This document shows, piece after piece, positions 1-9,103 of a stretch of DNA of 64,000 bases. A program made the position numbers and the translations under genes. The notes under the pieces were generated by a model. That model had not been told where the DNA came from. It did not search any database and saw only the letters and a program-made list of their open reading frames with translations. Source of the DNA: Halobacillus salinarum (GTDB taxonomy: Bacteria > Bacillota > Bacilli > Bacillales > Halobacillaceae); assembly GCF_022919095.1 (NCBI RefSeq), contig NZ_CP095073.1:1550001-1614000 (forward strand). Direction: 5' to 3'. Positions within the stretch are counted from its first letter, which is position 1; every line of letters starts with the position of its first letter.

Positions 1-1
1 T

Positions 2-1659
2 ATTACTGAATTAGTCAGTAAGGAACTTGAACTGAAACGCATGAACGCGAAATTTAAATCCCTGATGAAGCATACGGCAGATGCTATATTAATTGTCTCG
101 CTGGATGGGAAGACACTTGAGGTTAACGATGCTTTTGAAAAATTGTACGGGTTTCATGAACAAGAATTGCAGGAGACAGTATTCCCGTTTATACCCGTCA
201 GGTATCTTCAAGAAGCTTATGATCTTCTACATAAAGCTATAGATGGAAAAGGAACAGCCGCTTTTGAAACCGTTCGTCAACATAAAGATGGGACTCAATT
301 GGATGTCGAAATAACGGTATCCCCGATTCACGGAGAAAGTGGGGAAGTAATAGCAGTCAGCTCCATTATTCGGGACATCTCAGAATATAAGAAAGCTGAG
401 GGAAGACTAGCCGCAAGCCGCCATCGTTATCATGCGCTGTTTGAATACAATCCTCAACCCATTCTAAGGCTGACGATAAATGGAACCATTCTTAAAGCGA
501 ATCCGGCGTTTCTCAAGATGATGAACCTTACAGAAAAAGCACTATCTTACAAATCCATTTTCTCCTGGATTCCTGATTGTGATAAAAATAAGGTGAGAAC
601 TTATTTCGAAGGAAAACATTCGAATGAAGCTGTTTTCCAAACGAATTTTCATATAAACGGGGAGAAGAGGAATATTCGAGTTTGTTTAGTCCCGATAATA
701 CTGGAAGACAGGCGTGTATCGCTTTACGCGATCATGGAAGATACCACAGATCAAAATATAGTGTTAAATGCACTTGAGGAAAGTGAAGAAAGATTTCTGT
801 TAATTGCTAATCATTCCCGCGACCTTATTGCAGTTCTCACTCCAACCGGCACCTTGAAATATGCATCTCCCTCTCATGAAAAATTATTTGGTTTTGACCC
901 GGTTCAAGCAACGGCTGAAAAAGTTATCGGGAGGGTTCACCCAGAAGATTTCCGTTTCGTAAAAGAGGCTTTTATAGCTTTCCAGGAAGGGAAGACCTCT
1001 TTTTCCTTAAAGGTTCGTTTGTTAAAGAAGAATCAGCAATGGATTTGGCATGAATGCCGAGGAACAGGAGTTTTTGCTGAGGGAAGCGTAGCAAATATTG
1101 TGCTGGTTGCCAGAGATATTTCTTCACAAGTAAGCTATGAAGAGAAATTAAAGGAACTGGCCTTCTATGATTATTTAACAGGTCTTCCCAACCGCCGTTT
1201 GTTTGAAGATCAGGGCAGGTCAAGGTTGAAACAGACAGTCAATGGTAAAGCTGCCTTACTTTATTTAGACGGAGATCAATTTAAAGAAATAAATGACCAG
1301 CTCGGGCATGATGCAGGGGATGACTTTCTCAAAATGGTAGGAACTCGGCTGCATCATTGGGGCGGGAAAGCGATCTTGTCGCTCGTATAGGCGGGGATGA
1401 GTTTGCAATTCTCTTATTCGATGTACCTGGTACAGACTACGTTCAGCAAAGAGCGGAGCAATTATTGCAGATCCTGCGCCAGCCTTATCATTTGAAACAA
1501 AGCATCATTGCTTCCTCGTTTTCTATAGGTGCTGCAAGTTTTCCGTCGGACGGCCGATCGCTAGAGGAATTATTCAGGCTGGCTGATCAGGCTTTATACT
1601 ATAGCAAAAAGCAAGGCAAAGACCAGGTTTGCCTTTATGAAGAAATGAAGGATGGCTGA
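2..1659 (+). pseudogene. PAS-PAS-PAS-GGDEF diguanylate cyclase, 5'-truncated by window and frameshifted
   Basis: Predicted signalling enzyme making cyclic di-GMP from two GTP. The reading frame is already open at base 2 and the first ATG (41) has no ribosome site, so the gene probably begins upstream. Counting from that ATG, three PAS-like sensor segments lie at about residues 1-117, 126-240 and 246-365, followed by a GGDEF domain beginning near LAFYDYLTGLPNRR. The frame breaks around G-run 1359-1362. One added G would join it to the second half, which carries RESD (an RxxD inhibitory site), then VARIGGDEF and the C-terminal ADQALYYSKKQGKD helix. No EAL domain follows. There are no membrane segments in the visible part. 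The active-site motif is intact, so the break may be a sequencing error. Confidence 0.85.
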
Positions 1660-1674
1660 TGGCCATCCTTTTTT
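1648..1674 (+). terminator. Intrinsic terminator of the GGDEF gene
   Basis: A 9-bp stem (AAGGATGGC at 1648-1656 with GCCATCCTT at 1662-1670) is followed by a T run. It overlaps the stop codon of the GGDEF gene and the end of the convergent minus-strand gene. Confidence 0.8.
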
Positions 1675-2326
1675 ATGCATCAGAAACTTCTTTTAAGTTG
1701 TGAAGAATATAAGTGGGTTCAATCCCTAACTCCGGCCATTTCTCCTCACCACGGTTAACCCAGGCCGTATGAAAACCGAATTGAGCTGCTCCGGCAATAT
1801 CCCAGGGGTTACTGGAAAAGAAGAGGATCTTATCTTTATTTTCATCCAAGTGGTCCTGTGCGTATTGATAAGCCTGTTTGTGAGGCTTATATATTTTTGT
1901 GTCATCTGCACTTAAGAGCTCGAATTGAGAAGAAAGCTCGTTGAAATCGAGTAAAGGCTTCAGCATGTTTCTTGTGCCATTTGAAAAAATTGTCAACTTT
2001 TTCTGAGGATACTGTACAGCAAGTTCCTCTACTTCTGGATAAGGCTTTAATCTTTTGTATTGTTCCATAAACACTTGTATTTTTTCAGGATCTGCTTCGA
2101 TGCCGCTGAACTGCAGGGCATCGATTAATGCCCGCCGGGTGATGATATCAAACGACTCGTATCCGTCTATCAATTGGCGGACGAGAAAGTAATGGATCTG
2201 TCGCGTTCTCCACTCCTGACTAATTGCTGTGCTGTAATCTGGATAATACTCATGAATTTTTTCCTTAACCGAATGCACGTCAAACAATGTGCCATATGCA
2301 TCAAAAACATAAGCGTGTTCGTTCAT
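1673..2326 (-). CDS. Haloacid dehalogenase, type II (HAD superfamily hydrolase)
   Basis: Cytosolic HAD hydrolase of 217 residues, the usual length of the L-2-haloacid dehalogenase family. Asp9 in VFDAYGTLFD is the expected nucleophile. The family features IFSNGT, YKPHK and FFSSNPWDIAGAAQFG follow in order, the last being typical of type II dehalogenases, which hydrolyse short 2-haloacids to hydroxyacids. The start at 2326 has an upstream AAAGGAG. The gene stands alone and converges on the GGDEF gene. The true substrate cannot be told from sequence; many relatives are annotated only as HAD hydrolases. Confidence 0.85.
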   Translation of the reverse strand: MNEHAYVFDAYGTLFDVHSVKEKIHEYYPDYSTAISQEWRTRQIHYFLVRQLIDGYESFDIITRRALIDALQFSGIEADPEKIQVFMEQYKRLKPYPEVEELAVQYPQKKLTIFSNGTRNMLKPLLDFNELSSQFELLSADDTKIYKPHKQAYQYAQDHLDENKDKILFFSSNPWDIAGAAQFGFHTAWVNRGEEKWPELGIEPTYILHNLKEVSDA

Positions 2327-2605
2327 GTCTGCTCAGCTCCTTTCGTTGCGGAATTTCCCTCTAACACAGCTGTCTAAACGAGCGATCGACTGGGATTAAT
2401 GGGCAGAAAAGGAGGGAATGGGCTTACTGATCGTTTACTAAAATGGAAGCGGAAGGATTAAACTTCTCTAACACAGGCTTTTGTTCACAAAAAGTTCATG
2501 ACCATAAGTTGCCTTTTCCGTTCTCTCTCCTTTGGTTTTCATGATATCATTTGTAATGGAGAAACTAGGGTTATTCCTGATTTTAAATAGAGAAAGGGTA
2601 AAACC

Positions 2606-3487
2606 ATGAAGAAATTTTCAATTTTAACTACTTTCGTTACGTTTTTGGCATTAATCCTTGGAAATGTAGTTGTTGCTACAAAATCCGGTGATGCCTGCGG
2701 AACGACCTGGCCGGTCTGCAAAGGATCAGTGATTCCGGACTTTACGAATTATCATATGATTATTGAGTATTCCCACCGGTTAATGGTTCCATTACTGGTG
2801 TTCTTAACAGTCATAAATGCAGCAGGAGCTATCTATAAATATCGCAAAAATCGATCTGTCCTTATTTTAGCCTTATTAAGTCTTGGTCTGCTTGTTTTAC
2901 AATCTTTAGTTGGCGGATTTAATGTCCTGCTCGGGACGCCGCCTGGATTTACTACGCTCGATGTAACGTTCAGCCAGGCGTTATTGTTAGTGCTTGTGTT
3001 ACTCAGTTACAGTCTTCACAAGGAAAAAACAGTGGTTCCCCAGGCAAGCAGGGAAGCCGTGACTATGAGCTACAAGGCCTTTTTAGTTGGCTACTCCCTC
3101 TATTTAGCCCAGATTATACTAGGTGCATTTTTCAAGCACAGCCGTGCGAGCAACGTGCTATTAGATATTCCTGCTGTAGAATATTTAGTGAAGAATGCCA
3201 ATTTGGCTAATATGATTTATTCACTGCACTGGGTTGCTACAGTAGTGATCTTTGTTGCTGCCTTATGGTTTGTGATTTACGCAACAAAGTTCCGGTATCA
3301 TCTTACGCTTGCGTGGCTGTACTTTATCACGATCCTTTTAAATGCGGTTGTTGGTTTTGTCATAGTGATCACAGGAAATATTATTATCGCCTCTTCTCTT
3401 CACATGATCATCTCCACCATCACCATGGTGATTGGTGCATCGATCCTGGGAGGCTATTGGTTTAAAATGCAAAGAAATCCCAGATAA
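2606..3487 (+). CDS. COX15/CtaA-family membrane protein (heme A synthase-like)
   Basis: Polytopic membrane protein of 293 residues with about eight hydrophobic segments in two similar halves, as in CtaA, which oxidises heme O to heme A for cytochrome oxidase. It keeps the external cysteine pair (Cys31, Cys38 in ACGTTWPVCKG), Glu54 and His57 in IEYSHR, His208 in YSLHW and His266 in SSLHM. The second histidine of the first half, expected in the helix near residues 118-128, is replaced by TFSQALL. No ctaB or oxidase genes are adjacent, which is unusual because ctaA normally lies beside ctaB. It may be a paralogue with altered activity rather than the housekeeping enzyme, so I give no symbol. Start ATG 2606 follows AGAAAGGG. 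Confidence 0.7.
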   Translation: MKKFSILTTFVTFLALILGNVVVATKSGDACGTTWPVCKGSVIPDFTNYHMIIEYSHRLMVPLLVFLTVINAAGAIYKYRKNRSVLILALLSLGLLVLQSLVGGFNVLLGTPPGFTTLDVTFSQALLLVLVLLSYSLHKEKTVVPQASREAVTMSYKAFLVGYSLYLAQIILGAFFKHSRASNVLLDIPAVEYLVKNANLANMIYSLHWVATVVIFVAALWFVIYATKFRYHLTLAWLYFITILLNAVVGFVIVITGNIIIASSLHMIISTITMVIGASILGGYWFKMQRNPR

Positions 3488-3492
3488 CATGT

Positions 3493-3527
3493 AAAGCCCT
3501 CCGCTAAAGAAGTGGAGGGCTTTATTA
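3493..3527. terminator. Bidirectional terminator between the ctaA-like and SNF2 genes
   Basis: A 9-bp stem (AAGCCCTCC 3494-3502 with GGAGGGCTT 3514-3522) is flanked by A residues on the left and a T-rich tract on the right. It lies between two convergent genes and can serve both. Confidence 0.85.
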
Positions 3528-6500
3528 TTATTGCAGTAGTTCACGGATTTCATTTTCAGTAAGTGAGCTCAGCATGGATTCACCAGGCTGGATGATGCGG
3601 TCTACGAGATCCCTTTTCTTCTGCTGCAGCTGGTAGATCCGTTCTTCAATGGTACCTTCGGATATCATACGGATGACTTGGACTACTTTTTCCTGTCCAA
3701 TGCGATGAGCGCGTCCAGCTGCTTGTTCTTCAATGGCTGGATTCCACCATAAGTCGTATAAAATAACCGTGTCCGCACCGGTAAGGTTCAAGCCGGTTCC
3801 CCCAGCTTTTAAGGAAATAAGAAATGCTTCTTTTTCTCCTTCATTAAACTGATCCACCATATCCATCCGTGTCTTCGTTTTGGTGCTTCCATCTAAGTAG
3901 AAGCTGTCCAGACCGCAGGCCGTTAATTCCTCGTACAAGAGAGTCAGCATACTTGAAAATTGAGAAAAGATTAATATCCGGTGGCCCCCGGCCTTTAATT
4001 CCTTGACAAGCTCTTTCAATTGCTCCAGCTTGCCGGATTCTCCATTATAGTTTTCAAGGAAGAGGGAAGGATGGCAGCAAATCTGCCGGAGTCTTGTAAG
4101 GCCGGCAAGAATTTCAAGCTTCCCTTTTTGGATGCCTTTCGTAGCAATGGTAGCGTTGATCTCAGATTGAATTTTTTCTAAATAAGCCAGATATACTTCT
4201 TTTTGGTCCCGCGTTAACTCAGAATATTGAACGGAATCAATTTTTTCAGGCAGGTCCTCAAGTACATCTTCTTTCATTCTCCTTAAGATAAACGGCCGGG
4301 TCATTCGCGCAATCTTTTCTGAACTGAGCTGCAAAAACTTCCGCTTGCTTTTGTAGAATCCTGGCATGATTGTTCTAAACAGAGACCACAATTCATTCAA
4401 AGAATTTTCTATGGGTGTTCCACTTAAAGCAAAACGATGCTTGGCATTTATGTGACGAGCGGCATTGGCAGTTTTGGTCGCCTCATTTTTTATTGCCTGA
4501 GCTTCATCAAAAATAATAGTGTGAAAATGCTGTTTCTTATAAAAGGCCTCATCCTGTCTTAGTAAAGGATAGGAAGTAATCCACAAGTCTTTGGAAGCGG
4601 CAGTCCGCATAGCTTCTGAGCGTGTGGATGGGTCGCCGGCAATAATGACGGTACTCAATACAGGAGCGAATTTCTCTACTTCCTTTCGCCAGTTATAAAG
4701 CAAGGAGGAAGGAGCCACGATGAGTACGGGATTATTTAAGGAAGATTGTTCTTTTTCCGATAGTAAAAAGCTGATAGTCTGAAGCGTTTTACCAAGTCCC
4801 ATATCATCTGCAAGAATGCCGCCAAAATGATATGCCGCCAAGGTCTTAAACCAACGGAATCCTGTCAGTTGGTACGGTCTGAGCTCCGCCCGCAGGCCAT
4901 TAGGTGGATCAAGCTCAAGAGATTGGGGGGCTTTCATCAGTTCGACTAGCTGGTTAAACTGTGCCGAGCTTTCGTCTCTCGTCGGGTGCAAGGCACTGTC
5001 GACCTGGAGACTGCGCGCATGAGAGACTCTCGCTGACTGCTCATTGATGTCCTCAGATGTTAATTCAAGCTCTGAGGCGAGGCGTTGAAAACGCTGAAAG
5101 GAGTCGCTCATTAATGAAAGGAGTGCTCCATTTGACAGACGATAATATCGTTTCCGTTCAATGGCTGCTTTCAAGGCTTCGGTGACATCATCAGAGCTGA
5201 TGCCTTCAATGGTAAAATTAATATCCAGCCAGCTGCCTTCACTCGCTATTTGAATATCCGGTTTAAGCTCCTGGTCCTGCTGGTGGAGCATAGCTTTCAC
5301 AGATGGAGATAAAAACACTTCGGCCAATTCGTTCAGTTCTTTTAAATACACATTCACAAAATCATCAAGTGCAGATTCATCATCGATATAAACCATTTCT
5401 CCGTCAAATTTAAATTCCGCTTGTTCAATGATTTGAATAATTGCTTGTTCCTTTTCGGTGTTCCGCTGAATAATAACCTGATTACCGGTAGAATGATGGT
5501 TAAAAGGGTTGAACGCATAGTCGCCGTAATTGAAATGGACATCAATCGTAAGCGTCCACTGGGCAAAATCGAGATAAATAGCTGCTTGTAAATCTGTTTG
5601 CAGGATCTTCCTTTGCGCAGCTTCATCCAATTGAATGTCGGCAATGGTTTCAAGTTCTGGCAGGACGTGAGATACAATACCTTCCATATCCTGGTAATTG
5701 ACGGTGTGGTTCCCATTAGAGTTATAAGGAAGGAGTGTGTTTAAAGTTCGAATCACGCTTTCTTTTTCCTCATCTAAAGGGAAGAAGCTGCCGTCTTTAT
5801 ACAGCAAATGATAGTTGCTTAAATACTCGTAGGCTTTTAATTTATCCATATAAAGGTGGAAGCTCCCGCGTTCCTCTGAAATATAAAAGGACATTTCAGG
5901 AAAGCTGTCGTGCATATGAAGTTCTCCTTCTACAGTTCCACGATTAACCATTTGACTTGAGCGGCAAGCAAGCTTACTCAGCATCTCTTCAGCCAGAGAC
6001 GGAGGTATGGTCAGTATTTTCTGATCAGACTGGTTCCATTGGCGTTCGTAAAATAATTCCTGTTCATAGGATTTGTGGAGCAATTGCAGAAGATCGGTGT
6101 CTTCTTTGCTCCATTGGTGTTCATCGGGATCATAGCTGAATTTTTTTGATAACCGGTATGGCTGTCCCTGCTTAATATGCTGAAGAAGCTGTCTGATGTT
6201 TTTAATCACGTACATGTAATCTTCACCAATTTTTAATTCAATCCCTAAATTCTTACTGCCAAGCAAGGATTGAAGGTGTACGTAATACTCTATATGAAGA
6301 GGTTTCTTTAAATGGGCATTGTAACGGTTTTCCCGGCGCTGACGGAATGTTTCAAAGAGCTGCCCCGCAAATAAGCGGTCATGGCTTCCAGTATCATTTT
6401 TGGAAGTGATAAGCGTGCTTGATTGGGAAGGCGCACTTTCTTTAATTGCCCACTCCCGGATTGAGATGAGGACCGCAGCAATATGTTTACAGCAGAAATA

Positions 6501-6731
6501 CTTCTCATATGCGGGGCATTCGCAAGTCGCTTCAAGGTCATCGTCTTCAAAAAAGAAAACGCGTACTTCATAATCATGAGTACCCGTTACGACGGCACGC
6601 CAGGAATGAATAGCGCTGTTATGGGAAAGTCCATACACCTTTCCCAATTCATAATACCGCTTTCCACGGTCATAATAACTTTTCCCGGTGATTTTAATGA
6701 TGTCGTTAGGTTGTAATAAATATGACTGCAT
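3528..6731 (-). CDS. SWIM zinc-finger SNF2-family DNA helicase/ATPase
   Basis: Large protein of 1067 residues. The N-terminus has a SWIM zinc-binding motif (Cys70-Glu-Cys72 ... Cys81-Lys-His83). A long middle region without a recognised fold follows, then a SNF2 ATPase: motif I ILADDMGLGKTLQT near residue 645, a DEAQ box near 742, SGTPIEN after it, and the C-terminal helicase lobe ending in AGRAHRIGQEKVVQ near 1013. Such proteins translocate on double-stranded DNA and remodel protein-DNA complexes; the bacterial role is poorly defined. It stands alone on the minus strand. Start 6731 is an ATG without a strong Shine-Dalgarno sequence, so the start is less sure than the gene. Confidence 0.9.
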   Translation of the reverse strand: MQSYLLQPNDIIKITGKSYYDRGKRYYELGKVYGLSHNSAIHSWRAVVTGTHDYEVRVFFFEDDDLEATCECPAYEKYFCCKHIAAVLISIREWAIKESAPSQSSTLITSKNDTGSHDRLFAGQLFETFRQRRENRYNAHLKKPLHIEYYVHLQSLLGSKNLGIELKIGEDYMYVIKNIRQLLQHIKQGQPYRLSKKFSYDPDEHQWSKEDTDLLQLLHKSYEQELFYERQWNQSDQKILTIPPSLAEEMLSKLACRSSQMVNRGTVEGELHMHDSFPEMSFYISEERGSFHLYMDKLKAYEYLSNYHLLYKDGSFFPLDEEKESVIRTLNTLLPYNSNGNHTVNYQDMEGIVSHVLPELETIADIQLDEAAQRKILQTDLQAAIYLDFAQWTLTIDVHFNYGDYAFNPFNHHSTGNQVIIQRNTEKEQAIIQIIEQAEFKFDGEMVYIDDESALDDFVNVYLKELNELAEVFLSPSVKAMLHQQDQELKPDIQIASEGSWLDINFTIEGISSDDVTEALKAAIERKRYYRLSNGALLSLMSDSFQRFQRLASELELTSEDINEQSARVSHARSLQVDSALHPTRDESSAQFNQLVELMKAPQSLELDPPNGLRAELRPYQLTGFRWFKTLAAYHFGGILADDMGLGKTLQTISFLLSEKEQSSLNNPVLIVAPSSLLYNWRKEVEKFAPVLSTVIIAGDPSTRSEAMRTAASKDLWITSYPLLRQDEAFYKKQHFHTIIFDEAQAIKNEATKTANAARHINAKHRFALSGTPIENSLNELWSLFRTIMPGFYKSKRKFLQLSSEKIARMTRPFILRRMKEDVLEDLPEKIDSVQYSELTRDQKEVYLAYLEKIQSEINATIATKGIQKGKLEILAGLTRLRQICCHPSLFLENYNGESGKLEQLKELVKELKAGGHRILIFSQFSSMLTLLYEELTACGLDSFYLDGSTKTKTRMDMVDQFNEGEKEAFLISLKAGGTGLNLTGADTVILYDLWWNPAIEEQAAGRAHRIGQEKVVQVIRMISEGTIEERIYQLQQKKRDLVDRIIQPGESMLSSLTENEIRELLQ

Positions 6732-6912
6732 AACAATGGCATCCTTATTGTTGATTTTTTTTTATTATAACAGGTAGAAGGGGAGTTTATCTTCCTTCCT
6801 TTATAACTATTTTTGGTTATGATAGGAAAATACAAGCTGGATAAGCAGAGGAATAGGATTGATTTTCCATAGTGGTTGTGCTAACTTTCAAGGTATGAGT
6901 TTTAAATATAAT

Positions 6913-6945
6913 TCAGCCGGCTCTTAGAGTGAGCGGCTTTTTTTT
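6913..6945 (+). terminator. Orphan terminator-like hairpin upstream of prfC
   Basis: AGCCG, a bulged G, then CTC pair with GAG-CGGCT, followed by eight T. No plus-strand gene lies between the divergent SNF2 gene and this hairpin. It may therefore end a short leader or small RNA, or attenuate prfC. The 280-bp gap otherwise shows no gene; a possible but weak promoter (TTGATT, 17 bp, TAACTT) starts at about 6859. Confidence 0.6.
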
Positions 6946-7026
6946 GGAGTGAATCGACCAATGTGATACGTATATCCTGCCTTAATACTTAGAGTCCATA
7001 ACTTACTATCGATGGAGGATATGACG

Positions 7027-8610
7027 ATGAATATAAAAGAAGAAATGAAAAAGCGACGTACCTTTGCAATTATTTCTCACCCGGACGCCGGTAAAACAAC
7101 GATGACGGAGAAGATGCTGTTATTTGGGAATCTTATCAGGTCAGCTGGGACGGTAAAAGGGAAGAAGTCAGGAAAATTTGCTACCTCAGACTGGATGGAA
7201 ATTGAGAAGCAGCGTGGAATTTCAGTGACCTCCAGCGTCATGAACTTTCCTTATAAGGATTACCAGGTCAATATTTTAGATACTCCCGGGCACGAAGATT
7301 TTAGTGAGGATACGTATCGTACGCTTACAGCTGTTGACAGCGTAGTAATGATTATTGATGGGACAAAAGGGATTGAAGCCCAAACCATCAAGCTGTTTAA
7401 AGTATGTAAGATGCGAGGAATTCCGATCTTTACGTTTATTAATAAAATGGACCGCGAAGGCCGCGACCCTTTTGAGTTAATGGAAGAAATTGAAGAAACA
7501 CTCAATATCGAGACGTATCCGATTACTTGGCCCGCTGGAATGGGCAAGCGGTTCCTCGGTGTGTTTGACCGAAATCACGAACAGTTTGTACATTTTACTG
7601 GAAATGAATCGGAAGAATATATTCCATACAGTGAATTGGATCAGCGGACCGATATCACTGAACATGCTGAATTCAGTGATGCTCAGGATGAAATGCTGCT
7701 TTTAGAAGAAGCTGGGGATTCTTTTGACATGGATAAAGTGTTAAAAGGCGATCAAACGCCTGTTTTCTTCGGAAGTGCCCTCGCCCCATTTGGCGTTGAA
7801 ACCTTTTTTAATACTTTTATTGATATGGCACCTGAGCCGGCACCGCGCCGCTCAACAGAAGGAACCGTTTCACCCGACCACGAAGAGTTTTCGGGTTTTA
7901 TCTTCAAGATCCAAGCGAATATGAATCCTCAGCATAGGGATCGTATCGCTTTTGTCCGTGTTTGTTCCGGGAAGTTCGAACGCGGGATGAATGTAACGTT
8001 ATCCCGTACTGGAAAGACGTTTAAGCTCGCCCAGTCCCAGCAGTTTGTGGCTTCTTCACGGGGGACTGTAGAGGAAGGATATGCCGGAGATATCATAGGA
8101 ATCTATGATCCGAATGTGTACCGGATTGGCGATACAATTGTTACCGGCCGGCGGAATTTCGAGTATGATGAACTTCCTCAATTCCCGCCTGAGCTGTTTA
8201 AAAAAGTGACCGCTAAGAACGTTATGAAAGCGAAGCAGTTTAAAAAAGGCCTGGAGCAGCTCGTGCAGGAAGGAGCGATCCAGTTGTTTAAACGTTACCG
8301 GTTTGAAGATTACATTATTGGGGCGGTAGGAGAACTTCAGTATGAAGTCTTTGATTACCGGATGAAAAATGAATATAATGTGGAAATTGAACTTACTTCT
8401 ATCGGAGAGAGAATTCCGCGTTGGTTGAAGCCTGAGCAAGTGGACGAATCCTTGTTTGATGAGAGAAATATGCTCGTCCAGGATCGGGAAGGGAATCCGC
8501 TCGTTTTATTTAAAAACGACTTTTCGCTGCGCTGGTTTATTGACAAAAATCCGGATATAGAGCTAATTGACCTATTTGAAGTGAATCAGTACGACCAGGC
8601 TTACGAATAA
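7027..8610 (+). CDS. prfC: Peptide chain release factor 3
   Basis: GTPase of about 527 residues that recycles class I release factors from terminated ribosomes. G1 is [10 protein letters not shown]3 is [10 protein letters not shown] and G4 is NKMDRE, followed by the EF-Tu-like second domain and the RF3 C-terminal region ([10 protein letters not shown] ... [15 protein letters not shown]). I chose the ATG at 7027 because GGAGG at 7014-7018 sits 8 bases before it. The in-frame ATG at 7012 lies upstream of that ribosome site and ATG 7021 is only 2 bases from it. It is a single-gene unit with its own terminator. From memory, Bacillus subtilis lacks this factor, so its presence is a modest taxonomic hint. 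Confidence 0.95.
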   Translation: MNIKEEMKKRRTFAIISHPDAGKTTMTEKMLLFGNLIRSAGTVKGKKSGKFATSDWMEIEKQRGISVTSSVMNFPYKDYQVNILDTPGHEDFSEDTYRTLTAVDSVVMIIDGTKGIEAQTIKLFKVCKMRGIPIFTFINKMDREGRDPFELMEEIEETLNIETYPITWPAGMGKRFLGVFDRNHEQFVHFTGNESEEYIPYSELDQRTDITEHAEFSDAQDEMLLLEEAGDSFDMDKVLKGDQTPVFFGSALAPFGVETFFNTFIDMAPEPAPRRSTEGTVSPDHEEFSGFIFKIQANMNPQHRDRIAFVRVCSGKFERGMNVTLSRTGKTFKLAQSQQFVASSRGTVEEGYAGDIIGIYDPNVYRIGDTIVTGRRNFEYDELPQFPPELFKKVTAKNVMKAKQFKKGLEQLVQEGAIQLFKRYRFEDYIIGAVGELQYEVFDYRMKNEYNVEIELTSIGERIPRWLKPEQVDESLFDERNMLVQDREGNPLVLFKNDFSLRWFIDKNPDIELIDLFEVNQYDQAYE

Positions 8611-8621
8611 ATATCTTTTGG

Positions 8622-8650
8622 CCGCTGCATTACTGTGCAGCGGTTTTTTT
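8622..8650 (+). terminator. Terminator of prfC
   Basis: An 8-bp perfect stem (CCGCTGCA 8622-8629 with TGCAGCGG 8636-8643) is followed by eight T residues, 12 bases after the prfC stop. Confidence 0.92.
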
Positions 8651-8699
8651 TACTAAAAAATTTGTTGAAATCGATGATAATAAACAATAGAAGGCATAG

Positions 8700-8882
8700 T
8701 ATGGGGAGTGGAAATGTGGGAAATCACTTGAAGTATCAAGTTCTTCATTTTCATTAGGAATTACGAGCGGGGTTACCGAAATGATAACGGCTGTTAATAA
8801 AATGCAAGATCTAATTATTCAAGCAGATCTAGCGTTGTATAAGGGGAAAAGGTCAGGAAAAGGACAGGAAAAGGACAGGTAA
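8700..8882 (+). pseudogene. Remnant of a GGDEF domain (C-terminal end only)
   Basis: An open stretch of about 60 codons without a usable start encodes GKSLEVSSSFSLGITSG and then DLIIQADLALYKGKRSGKGQ, ending at TAA 8880-8882. These are the last strand and the last helix of a diguanylate cyclase domain; compare SFSIGAASFPSDG and ADQALYYSKKQGKD in the gene at the left edge. The GGDEF motif and everything before it are missing and the open frame begins just after a TAG at 8697. It is therefore a decayed fragment, left by deletion of a second cyclase gene. No mobile-element ends are visible beside it. Confidence 0.75.
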
Positions 8883-8980
8883 ACGTGTACCATACAAATA
8901 AGGGGATGGCACACCATCGAATGAAAACATCGTACACTGTCATTATCATGAAAGACGCTTATTAATATATGATTTTTAAG

Positions 8981-9013
8981 AAACCACACCAAAAGAGAAG
9001 TGTGGTTTTTTCT
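8981..9013 (+). terminator. Terminator downstream of the GGDEF remnant
   Basis: A perfect 9-bp stem (AAACCACAC 8981-8989 with GTGTGGTTT 9000-9008) plus a T run. It is probably the original terminator of the lost GGDEF gene. It also isolates the uvrB promoter that begins 15 bases later. Confidence 0.8.
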
Positions 9014-9020
9014 ATAAGAC

Positions 9021-9034
9021 CGAATGTTTGTTCG
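9021..9034. promoter_or_regulatory. LexA (DinR)-type operator of uvrBA
   Basis: CGAATGTTTGTTCG differs at one position from the Bacillus SOS box, CGAAC-N4-GTTCG. It overlaps the predicted -35 of uvrB, the position expected for repression. uvrBA belongs to the LexA regulon in B. subtilis. Confidence 0.85.
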
Positions 9035-9056
9035 TTTTGTGTTAGAATGTTAAAAT
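9028..9056 (+). promoter_or_regulatory. uvrB promoter
   Basis: A -35 TTGTTC at 9028-9033, a 17-bp spacer and a -10 TAAAAT at 9051-9056. The LexA-type box covers the -35. Confidence 0.75.
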
Positions 9057-9103
9057 GATGTGGTAAACTATTGGTGATAGAGTTCGGAACGGAGGGATTC
9101 GTC

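Noticed and set aside
2410-2450. An AAGGAGGG site followed by ATG upstream of the ctaA-like gene
   Set aside because: The frame ends after seven codons and no terminator or leader structure follows, so there is no support for a leader peptide.
8906-8965. A 19-codon frame (MAHHRMKTSYTVIIMKDAY) before the terminator at 8981
   Set aside because: It is very short, with the purine run touching the start codon, no family resemblance and no clear promoter.
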